DNA of 64,000 nt. Origin: Gordonia sihwensis NBRC 108236. GTDB taxonomy: Bacteria; Actinomycetota; Actinomycetes; Mycobacteriales; Mycobacteriaceae. Shown piece after piece: positions 9,902 through 17,626 of the stretch. The notes under the pieces were generated by a model. The model had not been told where the DNA came from. It saw only the letters and a list, made by a program, of their open reading frames with translations, and ran no database searches. A program made the translations under genes and the position numbers. Within the stretch, counting starts at the first letter, position 1; the number at the start of each line of letters is the position of its first letter. Location: the NCBI RefSeq assembly GCF_000333035.1, contig NZ_BANU01000001.1, forward strand, positions 186,001-250,000, in the 5' to 3' direction.

Positions 9902-10387
9902 TCAGCGGGGTACCCGGAACGCGAGGAGCCGGGCGTCGGCGTCCACGTCGAGCCCGAGGCGATCCCAGGGCACACCGATGCGCAGCACCGCGTAGGCGGA
10001 CGTCGGAAACCGGTCGATCTCGCCGGCCGGATCGAGGCTCAGAGCGGTCTCCGGCATGCCGGGGAAGTGCCCCACCACTAGCACGGTGGACGCTTCGGGC
10101 GGGGTGTGGATCCGAACCGCCTCGAACACCTCCGACGGCGTCCCGCCGTACAGATCGTCGATGAACTCCACCGGCGCGGCGACGCCGGTCTGTTCGAGGG
10201 TCATCCTCGTCCTGAGCGAGGTGGAACAGAGCACCTGATCGACGGCGAGGCGGTCCTCGGTCATCCATCGTCCGGCGAGCTGCGCCTGCCGCATCCCGCG
10301 CTCATTCAGCGGGCGATCGTGATCGTAGACGCCGTCCGGATAGGCGGACTTGCCGTGCCGCATCAGAATGAGGGTGCGGTCGGTCAT
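9902..10387 (-). CDS. SixA-type histidine phosphatase family protein
   Basis: A 161-residue phosphatase of the histidine (phosphoglycerate mutase-like) superfamily. The catalytic motif LMRHGKS (Arg10, His11, Gly12) is near the N-terminus, and the second catalytic His is in VVGHFPG. The short length and the LNERG segment are typical of SixA-like phosphohistidine phosphatases, found as stand-alone genes in many actinobacteria. The start overlaps the stop of the upstream small gene by 4 bases (ATGA), indicating translational coupling. Confidence 0.85.
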   Translation of the reverse strand: MTDRTLILMRHGKSAYPDGVYDHDRPLNERGMRQAQLAGRWMTEDRLAVDQVLCSTSLRTRMTLEQTGVAAPVEFIDDLYGGTPSEVFEAVRIHTPPEASTVLVVGHFPGMPETALSLDPAGEIDRFPTSAYAVLRIGVPWDRLGLDVDADARLLAFRVPR

Positions 10388-10653
10388 GCGGCACCGGTAC
10401 TGCGCACGGTGCGGTCGGCCGCCATGAGCCGAAGCAGTTGAGCGGTCTCTCGCCACGCCGAGACCTCCTGCACGTAGAGGACGTGCTCCTCGATGCGTTC
10501 CTCGGTGAGCGCCTCGTCGGCGAGCTCGGTCAGTTCCAGCAGTTCGTCGACGCAGTGGTTGATCAACGCCGGGATGCGCGAGCCCCCGCAGGCATCGTCG
10601 ATGTCCTGCGACGACAGTGTCGTCATCCGCTCGAGTTCTCTGCGATAGCTCAT
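10384..10653 (-). CDS. Small protein of unknown function, coupled to the SixA-type gene
   Basis: An 89-residue, probably all-helical acidic protein beginning MSYRRELERM. No recognised domain. It is read immediately before the phosphatase gene with a 4-base ATGA overlap, so the two are made from one transcript and may work together. The conserved-looking core is the helix pair around IPALINHCVDELLEL and the Glu-rich segment that follows. Confidence 0.65.
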   Translation of the reverse strand: MSYRRELERMTTLSSQDIDDACGGSRIPALINHCVDELLELTELADEALTEERIEEHVLYVQEVSAWRETAQLLRLMAADRTVRSTGAA

Positions 10654-10780
10654 GCCCACACGGTAGATCCAGGGGGTGACAGAACCGGGCAGGCGCGGCC
10701 GCGGCGGGGCCGGACGAGGCTTAAACCCGCTGTGGCCGCAACCCTGTGCGGCGCCTCGGGATCTTCGTACGGTTCCATCC

Positions 10781-11320
10781 ATGACGACAACACAGCTCAT
10801 CGACATCCCGGATTCGCGGACCCCGCTCAACTCCATCGCCGCCGCCACGGCCGATGCCGTCGCCGCCAGGGCGAGCAATGCCCAGGTGGTCTTCGGCGCA
10901 TCCGCGGTGGCGACGGCCGGAGTGTCGAGCGAGGTCTCCCTGCGCTCGTTCAGCGTCCGGGTCGACGAGCCGCCGACCCTCGGCGGAACCGACAGCGCGC
11001 CCAACCCGGTCGAGTACTACCTGGCCGCACTGCTGTCGTGCCAGGTGGTGACCTACCGCTTCTGGGCCGAACGGCTCGGGGTGGAGTTCGACGATCTCAC
11101 TCTGTCTGCCGAAGGTGATCTGGACGTCCGCGGGTTCTTCGGACTCGACGCCGACGTGCGACCGGGATTCACCGCGGTGCGCGTGATCGCCGACATCTCC
11201 GGACCTGCGTCGGACGGGGACTACCAGCGGCTCCAGGAGACCGTCGAACGCCACTGCCCGGTGCAGGACCTGACGGTGAACGCCACGCCGGTCACCACCG
11301 AACTCCGCATCGCACGCTGA
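10781..11320 (+). CDS. OsmC family protein (peroxiredoxin-like)
   Basis: A 179-residue OsmC/Ohr-superfamily protein, thiol peroxidases that reduce organic hydroperoxides. Two well-spaced cysteines, Cys87 in LLSCQVV on the central helix and Cys159 in ERHCPVQ, match the reactive and resolving pair. PNPVEYYLAALLSC is the characteristic helix. The ATG at 10781 is chosen over an upstream extension without family character. No ohrR-like regulator is adjacent. Confidence 0.88.
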   Translation: MTTTQLIDIPDSRTPLNSIAAATADAVAARASNAQVVFGASAVATAGVSSEVSLRSFSVRVDEPPTLGGTDSAPNPVEYYLAALLSCQVVTYRFWAERLGVEFDDLTLSAEGDLDVRGFFGLDADVRPGFTAVRVIADISGPASDGDYQRLQETVERHCPVQDLTVNATPVTTELRIAR

Positions 11321-11375
11321 GTCCCACCGGCCGGTAGCCGACTCGGGCGGTGTCGCGGGCACTAATCTGTCAGTG

Positions 11376-12236
11376 ATGCATACCTGGGCACCGATACTGC
11401 TCGCGATCACCGCAGCAGTGCTGATCGCCGGCGGAACCGTGCTTCGGCAGCGGGCGTCGGCCGCCAGTGGCGCCATCACCGCCGGCTGGTGGCTCGGAGC
11501 CGTGATCGCACTGGCCGGCTTCGGTCTCCAGGCCGCCGCGCTCGGCCTCGGATCGATACTCGTGGTCCAGCCGCTCGTGGTGCTGGCGGTCCTGTTCGCG
11601 CTGCCCATGGAGGCCTGGATAGACAGACGCCGGTTCGAGCGCGCCGAATGGCTGTGGGGTCTGACGCTCGTGGTGTGCGTGGTCCTGTTCCTGGTGCTCG
11701 CGCGCCCGGTATCGACCGATCGGCGACCGAACGTGGTGGTCATGGGCATCACGGTCGGGGCATTGGTGCTGGGGATCATCGGAATCGTGGTCAATGCCGA
11801 ACGGTGCCGGAGCGCGCATTTCCGAGCGCTGAGCTACGGTCTGGCGTCCGGAGCGTTGTTCGGCGTGTCCGCACTGCTCATCAAGGCTGTCGCCCTGCGC
11901 ATCGTGGACGACCCGCTGTCCGTGCTCCCGCATGCCGAGCTGTACCTGCTCATCGCGGTCATCGTGCTGGCGATCGTCGCGCAGCAGCGGGGTTTCGGTG
12001 CCGGCGATCTGCAGACCTCGTTCCCCGCGATGAACGTGATGGAACCGACCGTCGCCATGATCCTCGGCGTCGCACTGCTCGGCGAGAACATCTACGTCAG
12101 CGCGCCGACGGCCGTGTTCCTCTGCGTCGTGGCGCTGGTCGCGGCGACGGCGGTGGTCAAGCTCGCCCAGGACGCGGCGGTCCGAGGCGGACAGCGGAGT
12201 GAGACGCGTGAAGAGCGGGTGAACGTCGGACCGTGA
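11376..12236 (+). CDS. DMT-superfamily-like integral membrane protein
   Basis: A 286-residue protein with about nine or ten hydrophobic helices and the pseudo-duplicated layout of drug/metabolite transporters (EamA/NIPA-like). Short charged loops (for example DRRRFERAEW) separate the two halves, and the tail is hydrophilic. An adjacent GTG codon at 11373 could equally start the protein. Substrate unknown. A terminator follows, and the next gene is convergent, so it is probably monocistronic. Confidence 0.75.
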   Translation: MHTWAPILLAITAAVLIAGGTVLRQRASAASGAITAGWWLGAVIALAGFGLQAAALGLGSILVVQPLVVLAVLFALPMEAWIDRRRFERAEWLWGLTLVVCVVLFLVLARPVSTDRRPNVVVMGITVGALVLGIIGIVVNAERCRSAHFRALSYGLASGALFGVSALLIKAVALRIVDDPLSVLPHAELYLLIAVIVLAIVAQQRGFGAGDLQTSFPAMNVMEPTVAMILGVALLGENIYVSAPTAVFLCVVALVAATAVVKLAQDAAVRGGQRSETREERVNVGP

Positions 12237-12245
12237 CGTCCACGC

Positions 12246-12273
12246 ACTGAGTCGGGGTGTGTGCCGGCTCAGT
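12246..12273. terminator. Bidirectional terminator between the DMT and flavodoxin genes
   Basis: A 10-bp stem (ACTGAGTCGG with CCGGCTCAGT, one G-T pair) with an 8-nt loop lies between the two stop codons. Confidence 0.7.
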
Positions 12274-12274
12274 C

Positions 12275-12721
12275 CTACTCGATGAGCGCCGGGAGCGACT
12301 GCGCCCATTCCTCGGCGGCCTTGGCCGGCTTCACCGCCGAGGACGCGTCGTGGCGGAAATGCTCGCCGACCTGGACCGCGCCCAGCTCGGTGAGCTTGGC
12401 AGCCATGATCTCGCCGCCCTTGTTGTAGGTGTCGCCGTAGACGGTGTCGCCCATGCCGAACACCGCGAAACGCAGCCCGGCGAGGTCCGGCTTCTCCTCG
12501 TCCAGTTCGTCCGCGAACGGGAGCGCGCTGGAGGGCAGTTCGCCCTCGCCGTAGGTGGAACAGACGACCACCAGGAAGTCGTTCGCGTCGAGATCCTCGA
12601 CCGCGAACTCCGCCATGTCGTACACCGACGGATCGTGGTCTGCTGCCAATACGTCTGCGATGGCGTCGGCCACGAGCTCGCCGGTGCCGGTCTCGGTGCC
12701 GTAGAGGATGACAGCTGACAT
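12275..12721 (-). CDS. Flavodoxin domain protein
   Basis: A 148-residue single-domain flavodoxin (MioC/CysJ-like), a soluble FMN electron carrier. The phosphate-binding loop is GTETGTGE at residues 8-15. The 50s and 90s loops (STYGEGELP and GMGDTVYGDTY) frame the isoalloxazine ring. The ATG is preceded by AGGAG at good spacing. A TTACG palindrome lies 39 bases upstream. Its redox partner is not adjacent, although fprB in the same window is a possible reductase. Confidence 0.9.
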   Translation of the reverse strand: MSAVILYGTETGTGELVADAIADVLAADHDPSVYDMAEFAVEDLDANDFLVVVCSTYGEGELPSSALPFADELDEEKPDLAGLRFAVFGMGDTVYGDTYNKGGEIMAAKLTELGAVQVGEHFRHDASSAVKPAKAAEEWAQSLPALIE

Positions 12722-12759
12722 AGTTGCTTACTCCTGGGTATTGCGGTCTGCGACGACGA

Positions 12760-12773
12760 TTACGGTAGCGTAA
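12760..12773. promoter_or_regulatory. TTACG-GTAG-CGTAA palindrome upstream of flavodoxin
   Basis: A perfect 5-bp-arm inverted repeat, TTACG-n4-CGTAA, sits 39-52 bases upstream of the flavodoxin start. It looks like a dimeric repressor site. The regulator is not identified. Confidence 0.4.
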
Positions 12774-12801
12774 CCTAATCGCTCAGTCGAATCCCCTACC
12801 A

Positions 12802-12815
12802 GGGACTTTGTTCCC
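12802..12815. promoter_or_regulatory. DosR-like box 1
   Basis: GGGACTTTGTTCCC agrees at 12 of 14 core positions with the mycobacterial DosR/DevR dormancy box (core GGGACTWWAGTCCC, recalled). It lies about 177 bases upstream of the SHOCT gene. Confidence 0.35.
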
Positions 12816-12903
12816 TCATGAGGCCGGGGCGGACCCTTTGCCCCACTGTCGTGACGACCGAGGGGCCCGTGATCGACGCTGCGATGAGGCTCGAGTGGCT
12901 GCC

Positions 12904-12917
12904 GGGACCATAGTCCT
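12904..12917. promoter_or_regulatory. DosR-like box 2
   Basis: GGGACCATAGTCCT agrees at 12 of 14 core positions with the DosR box core. It lies 75 bases upstream of the SHOCT gene ATG. Tandem boxes at such distances are typical of DosR-controlled promoters. Confidence 0.4.
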
Positions 12918-12991
12918 TTACGGGTGATGCTGTTGCCCATGAGGTGCCGAGCGTGGATACGATTGACGCCCGTCTAAGAAAGTAGGTCCCC

Positions 12992-13381
12992 ATGGACTGG
13001 AGTTCGTTCTGGAACGTGATCTGGTACACGGTGCTGGTCTTCGCCTTCATCGCATACCTGATGGTGCTCTTCATGGTCCTGACCGACCTGTTCCGCGACC
13101 ACAAGCTGGCCGCCGGATGGAAGGTCGTCTGGATCATCTTCCTCATCGTTCTTCCGTATCTCACAGCGTTCGTCTACCTGATCGCGCGCGGGCGCGGCAT
13201 GACCGAACGCAGTCAGGCAGCGGCGCTGGCCGCGGAGAAGGCGAACCAGGAGTACATCCGGCACGCGGCGGGCAAGAGCTCGCCGGCCGCCGACATCGCG
13301 ACCGCGAAGTCGCTGCTCGATGCGGGCACCATCACCGAGGCCGAGTACGAGGCCCTCAAGGCCAAGGCCCTCGCGTCCTGA
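12992..13381 (+). CDS. PLDc_N and SHOCT domain membrane protein
   Basis: A 129-residue protein with two N-terminal membrane helices (about 8-30 and 42-65), of the PLDc_N type often found on cardiolipin-synthase-like proteins. A charged linker leads to a C-terminal SHOCT motif (AKSLLDAGTITEAEYEALKAK), a short helical oligomerisation module. No enzymatic domain is present. Two DosR-like boxes lie upstream, and a terminator follows, so it is probably a single-gene transcript. Confidence 0.85.
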   Translation: MDWSSFWNVIWYTVLVFAFIAYLMVLFMVLTDLFRDHKLAAGWKVVWIIFLIVLPYLTAFVYLIARGRGMTERSQAAALAAEKANQEYIRHAAGKSSPAADIATAKSLLDAGTITEAEYEALKAKALAS

Positions 13382-13400
13382 GCTGATCGCATTCGACCCG

Positions 13401-13433
13401 ATGCCCGGGACCTGCTCGTCAGGTTCCGGGCAT
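13401..13433 (+). terminator. Terminator after the SHOCT gene
   Basis: A 14-bp stem (13401-13414 with 13420-13433, one mismatch) with a 5-nt loop lies 20 bases after the stop codon. A short direct repeat, GCGTCTCTCGGG, follows at 13436 and 13457. Confidence 0.75.
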
Positions 13434-13543
13434 CTGCGTCTCTCGGGGCACTGCCCGCGTCTCTCGGGCACTGCGTCTTCCGGGCGGAGTCCGCGGGTCC
13501 GATTACTGTGGGGGACGATCGGACTGCCACGGGAAGGGGCGTG

Positions 13544-14419
13544 ATGGCGACGCGCATCGACAGCTGGATCTGGGCGATCCGGCTCACCAAGACGCGGTCG
13601 GCCGCGGGTGCCGCGTGCCGCGCCGGACACGTCCAGCTCAACGGTGCGACCGCCAAACCCGCGGCGCCGGTCTCGATCGGCGACCGGGTCACCGTGCGGC
13701 TGAACGGTCGCGAGCGGATCGTCGAGGTGACGCGGCTGATCAGCAAACGGGTCTCCGCACCGGCCGCGGCCGAGTGCTACATCGACCACAGTCCGCCTCC
13801 GCCGCCGCGGGAGGTTCTTGCCAGCCTCCCGCGGCGCGATCGGGGTTCGGGACGGCCGACGAAGCGCGAACGCAGGCAACTCGACCGTTTCCGCTCGGAG
13901 ATCATGCTGGTGACGCTCGCCGCGCTCGCGGCACTGCTGCTCGCCGGGTGCTCGGGCGGCGGTTCCGACTCGGCAGATGTCTCCGAGACGCCGAAGGCGG
14001 GAACGGGTCCGCAGTTCGCGCGATGCGGTGGGCTCACGACCGACGACGTGGTCCGGATGTCGGGCATGGCGGGTCTGCGGCTGGCGATCGACAATCCCTC
14101 GACGTGTGAATGGCGCGCCGACGCGCAGCGCAACGGTTCGGTCTCGTTCAACTGGTACCGCGGCTCGCCGATCGGACGCGAGCGAGGGACCGAACAGCTC
14201 AGCCGCGACACGACGCAGGACTACGAGATCGACGGCAATCCCGGCTTCCTCGCCCATACCGCGGGCATCTGCGAGATCGGCGTCGCGTGGGACGCCGACT
14301 TCATCGAGATCTCGCTGGCGTCGCCGATCAGTCCGGGCGCCGGTCCCACCATCGCCGAGGACCAGCTGTGCGGCGCCGCGAAGAGCATCACCGAGAAGGT
14401 CGTGAAGGGGGCGGCATGA
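13544..14419 (+). CDS. S4-domain RNA-binding protein in one frame with a DUF3558-type lipoprotein
   Basis: One uninterrupted frame of 291 codons joins two proteins that are normally separate. Residues 1-118 are an Hsp15-like S4 RNA-binding protein (MATRIDSWIWAIRLTKTRSAA at the start, RPTKRERRQLDRF at its usual C-terminus). Residues 121-291 are a lipoprotein, with a hydrophobic stretch, the lipobox LLAGC (Cys136) and a DUF3558-like domain. No stop codon separates them. An internal ATG at 13904 with GGAG just upstream could start the lipoprotein separately. The ATG at 13544 follows AAGGGG at good spacing. Either a recent stop-codon loss has fused two genes, or translation starts at both points. 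A cytosolic RNA-binding domain on an exported lipoprotein makes little topological sense. Confidence 0.75.
   Translation: MATRIDSWIWAIRLTKTRSAAGAACRAGHVQLNGATAKPAAPVSIGDRVTVRLNGRERIVEVTRLISKRVSAPAAAECYIDHSPPPPPREVLASLPRRDRGSGRPTKRERRQLDRFRSEIMLVTLAALAALLLAGCSGGGSDSADVSETPKAGTGPQFARCGGLTTDDVVRMSGMAGLRLAIDNPSTCEWRADAQRNGSVSFNWYRGSPIGRERGTEQLSRDTTQDYEIDGNPGFLAHTAGICEIGVAWDADFIEISLASPISPGAGPTIAEDQLCGAAKSITEKVVKGAA
13904..14419 (+). CDS. DUF3558-type lipoprotein, alternative internal start in the S4 frame
   Basis: If the internal ATG is used, this is a 171-residue lipoprotein with hydrophobic residues 1-15 and Cys16 in LLAGC. It would be exported, lipidated and anchored to the outer face of the membrane. 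The signal is odd: the usual basic n-region is absent when counted from this ATG, and the only positive charges (RERRQLDRFR) lie upstream in the S4 part. The mature part resembles M. tuberculosis LprB/LprC-type DUF3558 proteins. Its stop overlaps the start of the next lipoprotein gene (ATGA), implying coupled synthesis. This entry is an alternative reading of the same bases. Confidence 0.55.
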   Translation: MLVTLAALAALLLAGCSGGGSDSADVSETPKAGTGPQFARCGGLTTDDVVRMSGMAGLRLAIDNPSTCEWRADAQRNGSVSFNWYRGSPIGRERGTEQLSRDTTQDYEIDGNPGFLAHTAGICEIGVAWDADFIEISLASPISPGAGPTIAEDQLCGAAKSITEKVVKGAA

Positions 14420-14961
14420 CGTCGATCCGGAGGCGGGCGACCGCGGCGGTGCTGGGCCTGGCAGCGGTCGCGGCGTCGGCAGCGTGCACGGTGGACGGAC
14501 AACCCGTCCGCGAGGGAGGAGCGGTCGGTTCCGACACCGGCCACGTCGACACCAGCCGTTTCGACAAACTGCTCGCCGAGTGCGAGGTACTGCCCGCGGC
14601 GACGATCGCGAAGGCGGTGGGCGGAACCACCGCCGAATCGAACTTCTTCGGAGCGAACTGCCGTTGGTCGGTGCTGCCGCAGCAGATCGACGTGACCTTC
14701 AACTGGTTCGAGTGGGGCGATTACAACCTGGAGAAGGAGACCGCGCAGCATCTCGGCTTCACCACCGAGAACATCTCGGTGCAGAGTCAAGCGGCCTTCA
14801 CCCAGCGCGACCCCGCGAGGCCGGCTGTCTGCGGAGTGACCGCGAAGTCGCCCGCAGGCGGGATCTTCACGTGGTGGGTGGAACCAGAGGGGCAGCAGGC
14901 CGGTGACGCCTGTGCCGCGCCGGTCAAACTGATGGAGTTGATCCTGACCGGCGCCAACTAG
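14416..14961 (+). CDS. DUF3558 family lipoprotein
   Basis: A 181-residue lipoprotein with a basic n-region (MTSIRRR), hydrophobic core and lipobox ending at Cys24. Two cysteine pairs in the mature domain (ECEVLPAATI, GANCRW, VCGV, DACAAP) are typical of DUF3558, a mycobacterial/corynebacterial family of envelope lipoproteins whose function is unknown. The ATGA overlap with the upstream lipoprotein frame makes a tandem pair, as with lprB-lprC in M. tuberculosis. A partly duplicated 17-base segment (14971-15001) follows the stop. Confidence 0.82.
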   Translation: MTSIRRRATAAVLGLAAVAASAACTVDGQPVREGGAVGSDTGHVDTSRFDKLLAECEVLPAATIAKAVGGTTAESNFFGANCRWSVLPQQIDVTFNWFEWGDYNLEKETAQHLGFTTENISVQSQAAFTQRDPARPAVCGVTAKSPAGGIFTWWVEPEGQQAGDACAAPVKLMELILTGAN

Positions 14962-14990
14962 TCCGCGCGGGATTCACGGCGCGGATTGAT

Positions 14991-15812
14991 TCACGGCGCG
15001 GGAATCGACGCCACCGAGACCGACGCCGCCACCTGCGGTTCGCCGGCGTCGTCCGGGATGACGAACCAGATCAGCAGGGTGCCGTCGAGCCGCTGCCTGC
15101 GGATGGTGACGCGCGTGCCGGGGGTGATCGGACGCAGGTACTCGATGATCGCCCGGTGCGGTCCGTCGATCAGGTCGGCGTGATGGACCAGCTCGTCCTC
15201 GACCGCTTCGAAATAGGCGGCGTTGTTGAGGTGTTTGAACGGGTCGAAGTCGGTGATCCGCAGGACGTGTTCCCGGTCGGGCAGTTCCAGTGCTTCGGCC
15301 GCCGGCGGGGTGGCGGGATTCATCGCCTTCCAGCGCAACCGGTGCTCGTCCGTCATCGCGGTGAGCGTCTCCATCGCGAGATCGCTGATGCGTGCGGGCG
15401 TTCCCGACTCGGTCATGTTGATCCAGAAGGCCTCGGTCTCCACGAGGCCGTCGGGCCGCGGCTCGGGATTGAACCGGTTGGTTCCGCCCTCGGCGGTGAT
15501 CCGGACGCGCATGTTGGTCCACCGCGTCGACAGTGCGCCGCACCACCGTTCCATCCTCAGCTCCGACGGCCAGGTGATCGGTTCGAGGACGTCGATCACG
15601 GTCCGGCGGATGATCCAGAAGGGATCGGTGTCGGCGAACGGAAGGACGGCGATGTTGTCGTTCGCGACGTCCTGCAGATATCGAGCGATCCCGTCGAGCC
15701 GAACTCTCATGTCCTGGTCGATGTCGCCGGTCCGGACGCGGTATCCGGCCGAGTAGAAGTCGGCTCCCGGCTTGCGGTCCTCCAGGGGCCGGTAGGCCTG
15801 CGGTGCGGTCAT
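14991..15812 (-). CDS. Acyl-ACP thioesterase family protein (double hotdog)
   Basis: A 273-residue protein of the acyl-ACP thioesterase family (plant FatA/FatB-like), which hydrolyses acyl-ACP to free fatty acid. Two hotdog domains are visible. The first contains the long helix DGIARYLQDVANDN. The second contains FDPFKHLNNAAYFEAVED, where the His-Leu-Asn-Asn segment carries the catalytic residues. WIIRRTVIDV and LSTRWTNM match conserved strands. It is transcribed away from fprB, with about 130 bases between them that include a KstR-like half-perfect palindrome. Confidence 0.85.
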   Translation of the reverse strand: MTAPQAYRPLEDRKPGADFYSAGYRVRTGDIDQDMRVRLDGIARYLQDVANDNIAVLPFADTDPFWIIRRTVIDVLEPITWPSELRMERWCGALSTRWTNMRVRITAEGGTNRFNPEPRPDGLVETEAFWINMTESGTPARISDLAMETLTAMTDEHRLRWKAMNPATPPAAEALELPDREHVLRITDFDPFKHLNNAAYFEAVEDELVHHADLIDGPHRAIIEYLRPITPGTRVTIRRQRLDGTLLIWFVIPDDAGEPQVAASVSVASIPAP

Positions 15813-15904
15813 TCGGGTGGGGACTCCTCTGCTTCGTCCGGAGACGGGGATACGCTTCGGGCATGGCGGGGGTGTGACCTCGAATACGGTACTCTCGGAG
15901 AAAC

Positions 15905-15918
15905 TAGAACACGTTCAC
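15905..15918. promoter_or_regulatory. KstR-like palindrome upstream of fprB
   Basis: TAGAACACGTTCAC contains the perfect palindrome GAAC-AC-GTTC. It matches TnnAACnnGTTnnA except for the last base. It lies 26-39 bases upstream of the preferred fprB ATG. This is the second such site in the window. Confidence 0.4.
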
Positions 15919-15943
15919 CCTTGAGCTCGAAGGGATGTCCCAG

Positions 15944-17626
15944 ATGACGCACGTAATCACGCGATCCTGCTGTAACGACGGATCTTGCGTTGCCGTCTGC
16001 CCGGTCAATTGCATTCATCCGACACCGGACGAACCGGACTTCCTCACCGCCGAGATGCTCTACATCGACCCGGAGACGTGCATCGACTGCGGCGCCTGCA
16101 TCGACGAGTGTCCGGTGAGCGCGATCTATCCGGACGATCAGCTGCCCGAGAGGGAAGAGCCCTTCCTCCAGATCAACGCCGACTACTACAAGGACCACGA
16201 CGTCGAAGGCGGACTCGTGCGGCATCCCAAGCCGCCGCAGCTGCCCGACACCGAACTCCGTGTCGCCATCGTCGGAGCCGGGCCCGCCGCCTTCTACGCT
16301 GCCCAGGAGCTGGTCAAGAAGGCCCAGGTGCGCGTCGACATGTTCGACCGTCTGCCCACCCCGTACGGGCTGGTCCGGGCCGGAGTCGCCCCCGACCACG
16401 CGCAGACGAAGGGGGTCGAGGAGACCTTCGCCGCGGTGGAGCGGAAGCGGAACTTCACCTACCACCTGGGCGTGGAGGTGGGCGAGCACATCACCCACGA
16501 CGAACTGCGCGAACGCTACGGTGCCGTCCTCTACGCCGTCGGCGCCGCACACGACCGCCGCCTCGACATCCCCGGTGAGGATCTGGCGGGCTCGATCGCC
16601 GCGACCGACTTCGTGGCCTGGTACAACGGCCACCCCGACCACGCACAGCGGGAGTTCGACCTCAGTGCCGAGCGCGCGGTGGTGATCGGCAACGGAAACG
16701 TGGCGCTCGACGTGGCGCGCATCCTGGTCACCGATCCCGACGAGCTCGCACGGACGGACATCGCCGACCACGCACTCGACGTCCTCCGCGCGTCCAAGGT
16801 GCGCGAAGTGGTGGTCGTGGGACGGCGCGGTATCGAGCACGGCGCCTTCACCAACGGGGAGTTCGTGTCGCTGGCCGACCTCGAAGGCGTCGACGTGGTG
16901 ATCGACGAATCGGAGTTGACGCTGTCCGAAGAGACGGCGGCCGCGCTGGCCGACGACTCGCTGGACTCGGTGATCGCGACCAAGATCCGCCTGGCCCGGG
17001 AGTTCGCCGCGATGCCGCGGACCGAGGGGAATCGACGGATCGTATTCCGCTTCCTGACCTCTCCGGTGGAGATCACCGGTGACGGTGCGGCCGCCTCGGT
17101 GAAGCTGGTGCGCAACCGCTACATCGGCGACGGCGGGATCGAGCGCACCGACGAGATCTCCGAGCTCGACGCCGGGCTGATCGTCCGGTCGATCGGATAC
17201 CGGAGCCGGCCGATCAAGGGCCTGCCCTTCGACGAGGGCCGGTCGGTGGTCCCGAACGCCGACAGCCGCGTCCTCGACGGGTCGGCCGGGGATCCGATTC
17301 CGGGCGTCTTCGTCGCCGGCTGGGTCAAGCGCGGACCCACCGGGGGCATCGGCCGGAACCGGCTGTGCGGCGAGGAGGCCGCGGCGGCGATCCTGGCCGA
17401 CTTCGCCGCCGGCGCGCTGACGGATCCCGCGGTCGACAACTCCGACGTCGCCGACCTGGTGGCCTCTCGCGGCGCACATCGCGTGGATCTGGCCGGCTGG
17501 AAACGCATCGACGCGGCCGAACGCGAGGCCGGGTCGGAGTCCGGCCGCCGACGGGTCAAGTTCGTCTCCGTGGAGGAGATGACCGGCGTGGCCGGTCAGG
17601 CCGATCCCGTCGGACAGGCCCTCTAG
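15944..17626 (+). CDS. fprB: Ferredoxin-fused NADPH:ferredoxin/adrenodoxin reductase, FprB type
   Basis: A 560-residue fusion of a 7Fe-type bacterial ferredoxin and an adrenodoxin-reductase-like flavoenzyme, as in M. tuberculosis FprB (Rv0886). Cys9, 10, 15, 19 and 23, then the CxxCxxCxxxCP set Cys46, 49, 52, 56, bind the iron-sulfur clusters. The FAD site is VAIVGAGPAAFYAA near residue 105, and the NADPH site is VVIGNGNVALDVARIL near 248. GWVKRGPTGGIG near 465 is the conserved C-terminal FAD contact. It could feed electrons to the P450s elsewhere in the window. The ATG at 15944 is preferred because AGGG lies 9 bases upstream, whereas the ATG at 15935 abuts it. The next gene starts within its stop codon. 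Confidence 0.93.
   Translation: MTHVITRSCCNDGSCVAVCPVNCIHPTPDEPDFLTAEMLYIDPETCIDCGACIDECPVSAIYPDDQLPEREEPFLQINADYYKDHDVEGGLVRHPKPPQLPDTELRVAIVGAGPAAFYAAQELVKKAQVRVDMFDRLPTPYGLVRAGVAPDHAQTKGVEETFAAVERKRNFTYHLGVEVGEHITHDELRERYGAVLYAVGAAHDRRLDIPGEDLAGSIAATDFVAWYNGHPDHAQREFDLSAERAVVIGNGNVALDVARILVTDPDELARTDIADHALDVLRASKVREVVVVGRRGIEHGAFTNGEFVSLADLEGVDVVIDESELTLSEETAAALADDSLDSVIATKIRLAREFAAMPRTEGNRRIVFRFLTSPVEITGDGAAASVKLVRNRYIGDGGIERTDEISELDAGLIVRSIGYRSRPIKGLPFDEGRSVVPNADSRVLDGSAGDPIPGVFVAGWVKRGPTGGIGRNRLCGEEAAAAILADFAAGALTDPAVDNSDVADLVASRGAHRVDLAGWKRIDAAEREAGSESGRRRVKFVSVEEMTGVAGQADPVGQAL

Noticed and set aside
12722..12991. Riboswitch in the longest gene-free gap
   Set aside because: Only short stems and palindromes are seen; no known aptamer core was recognised.
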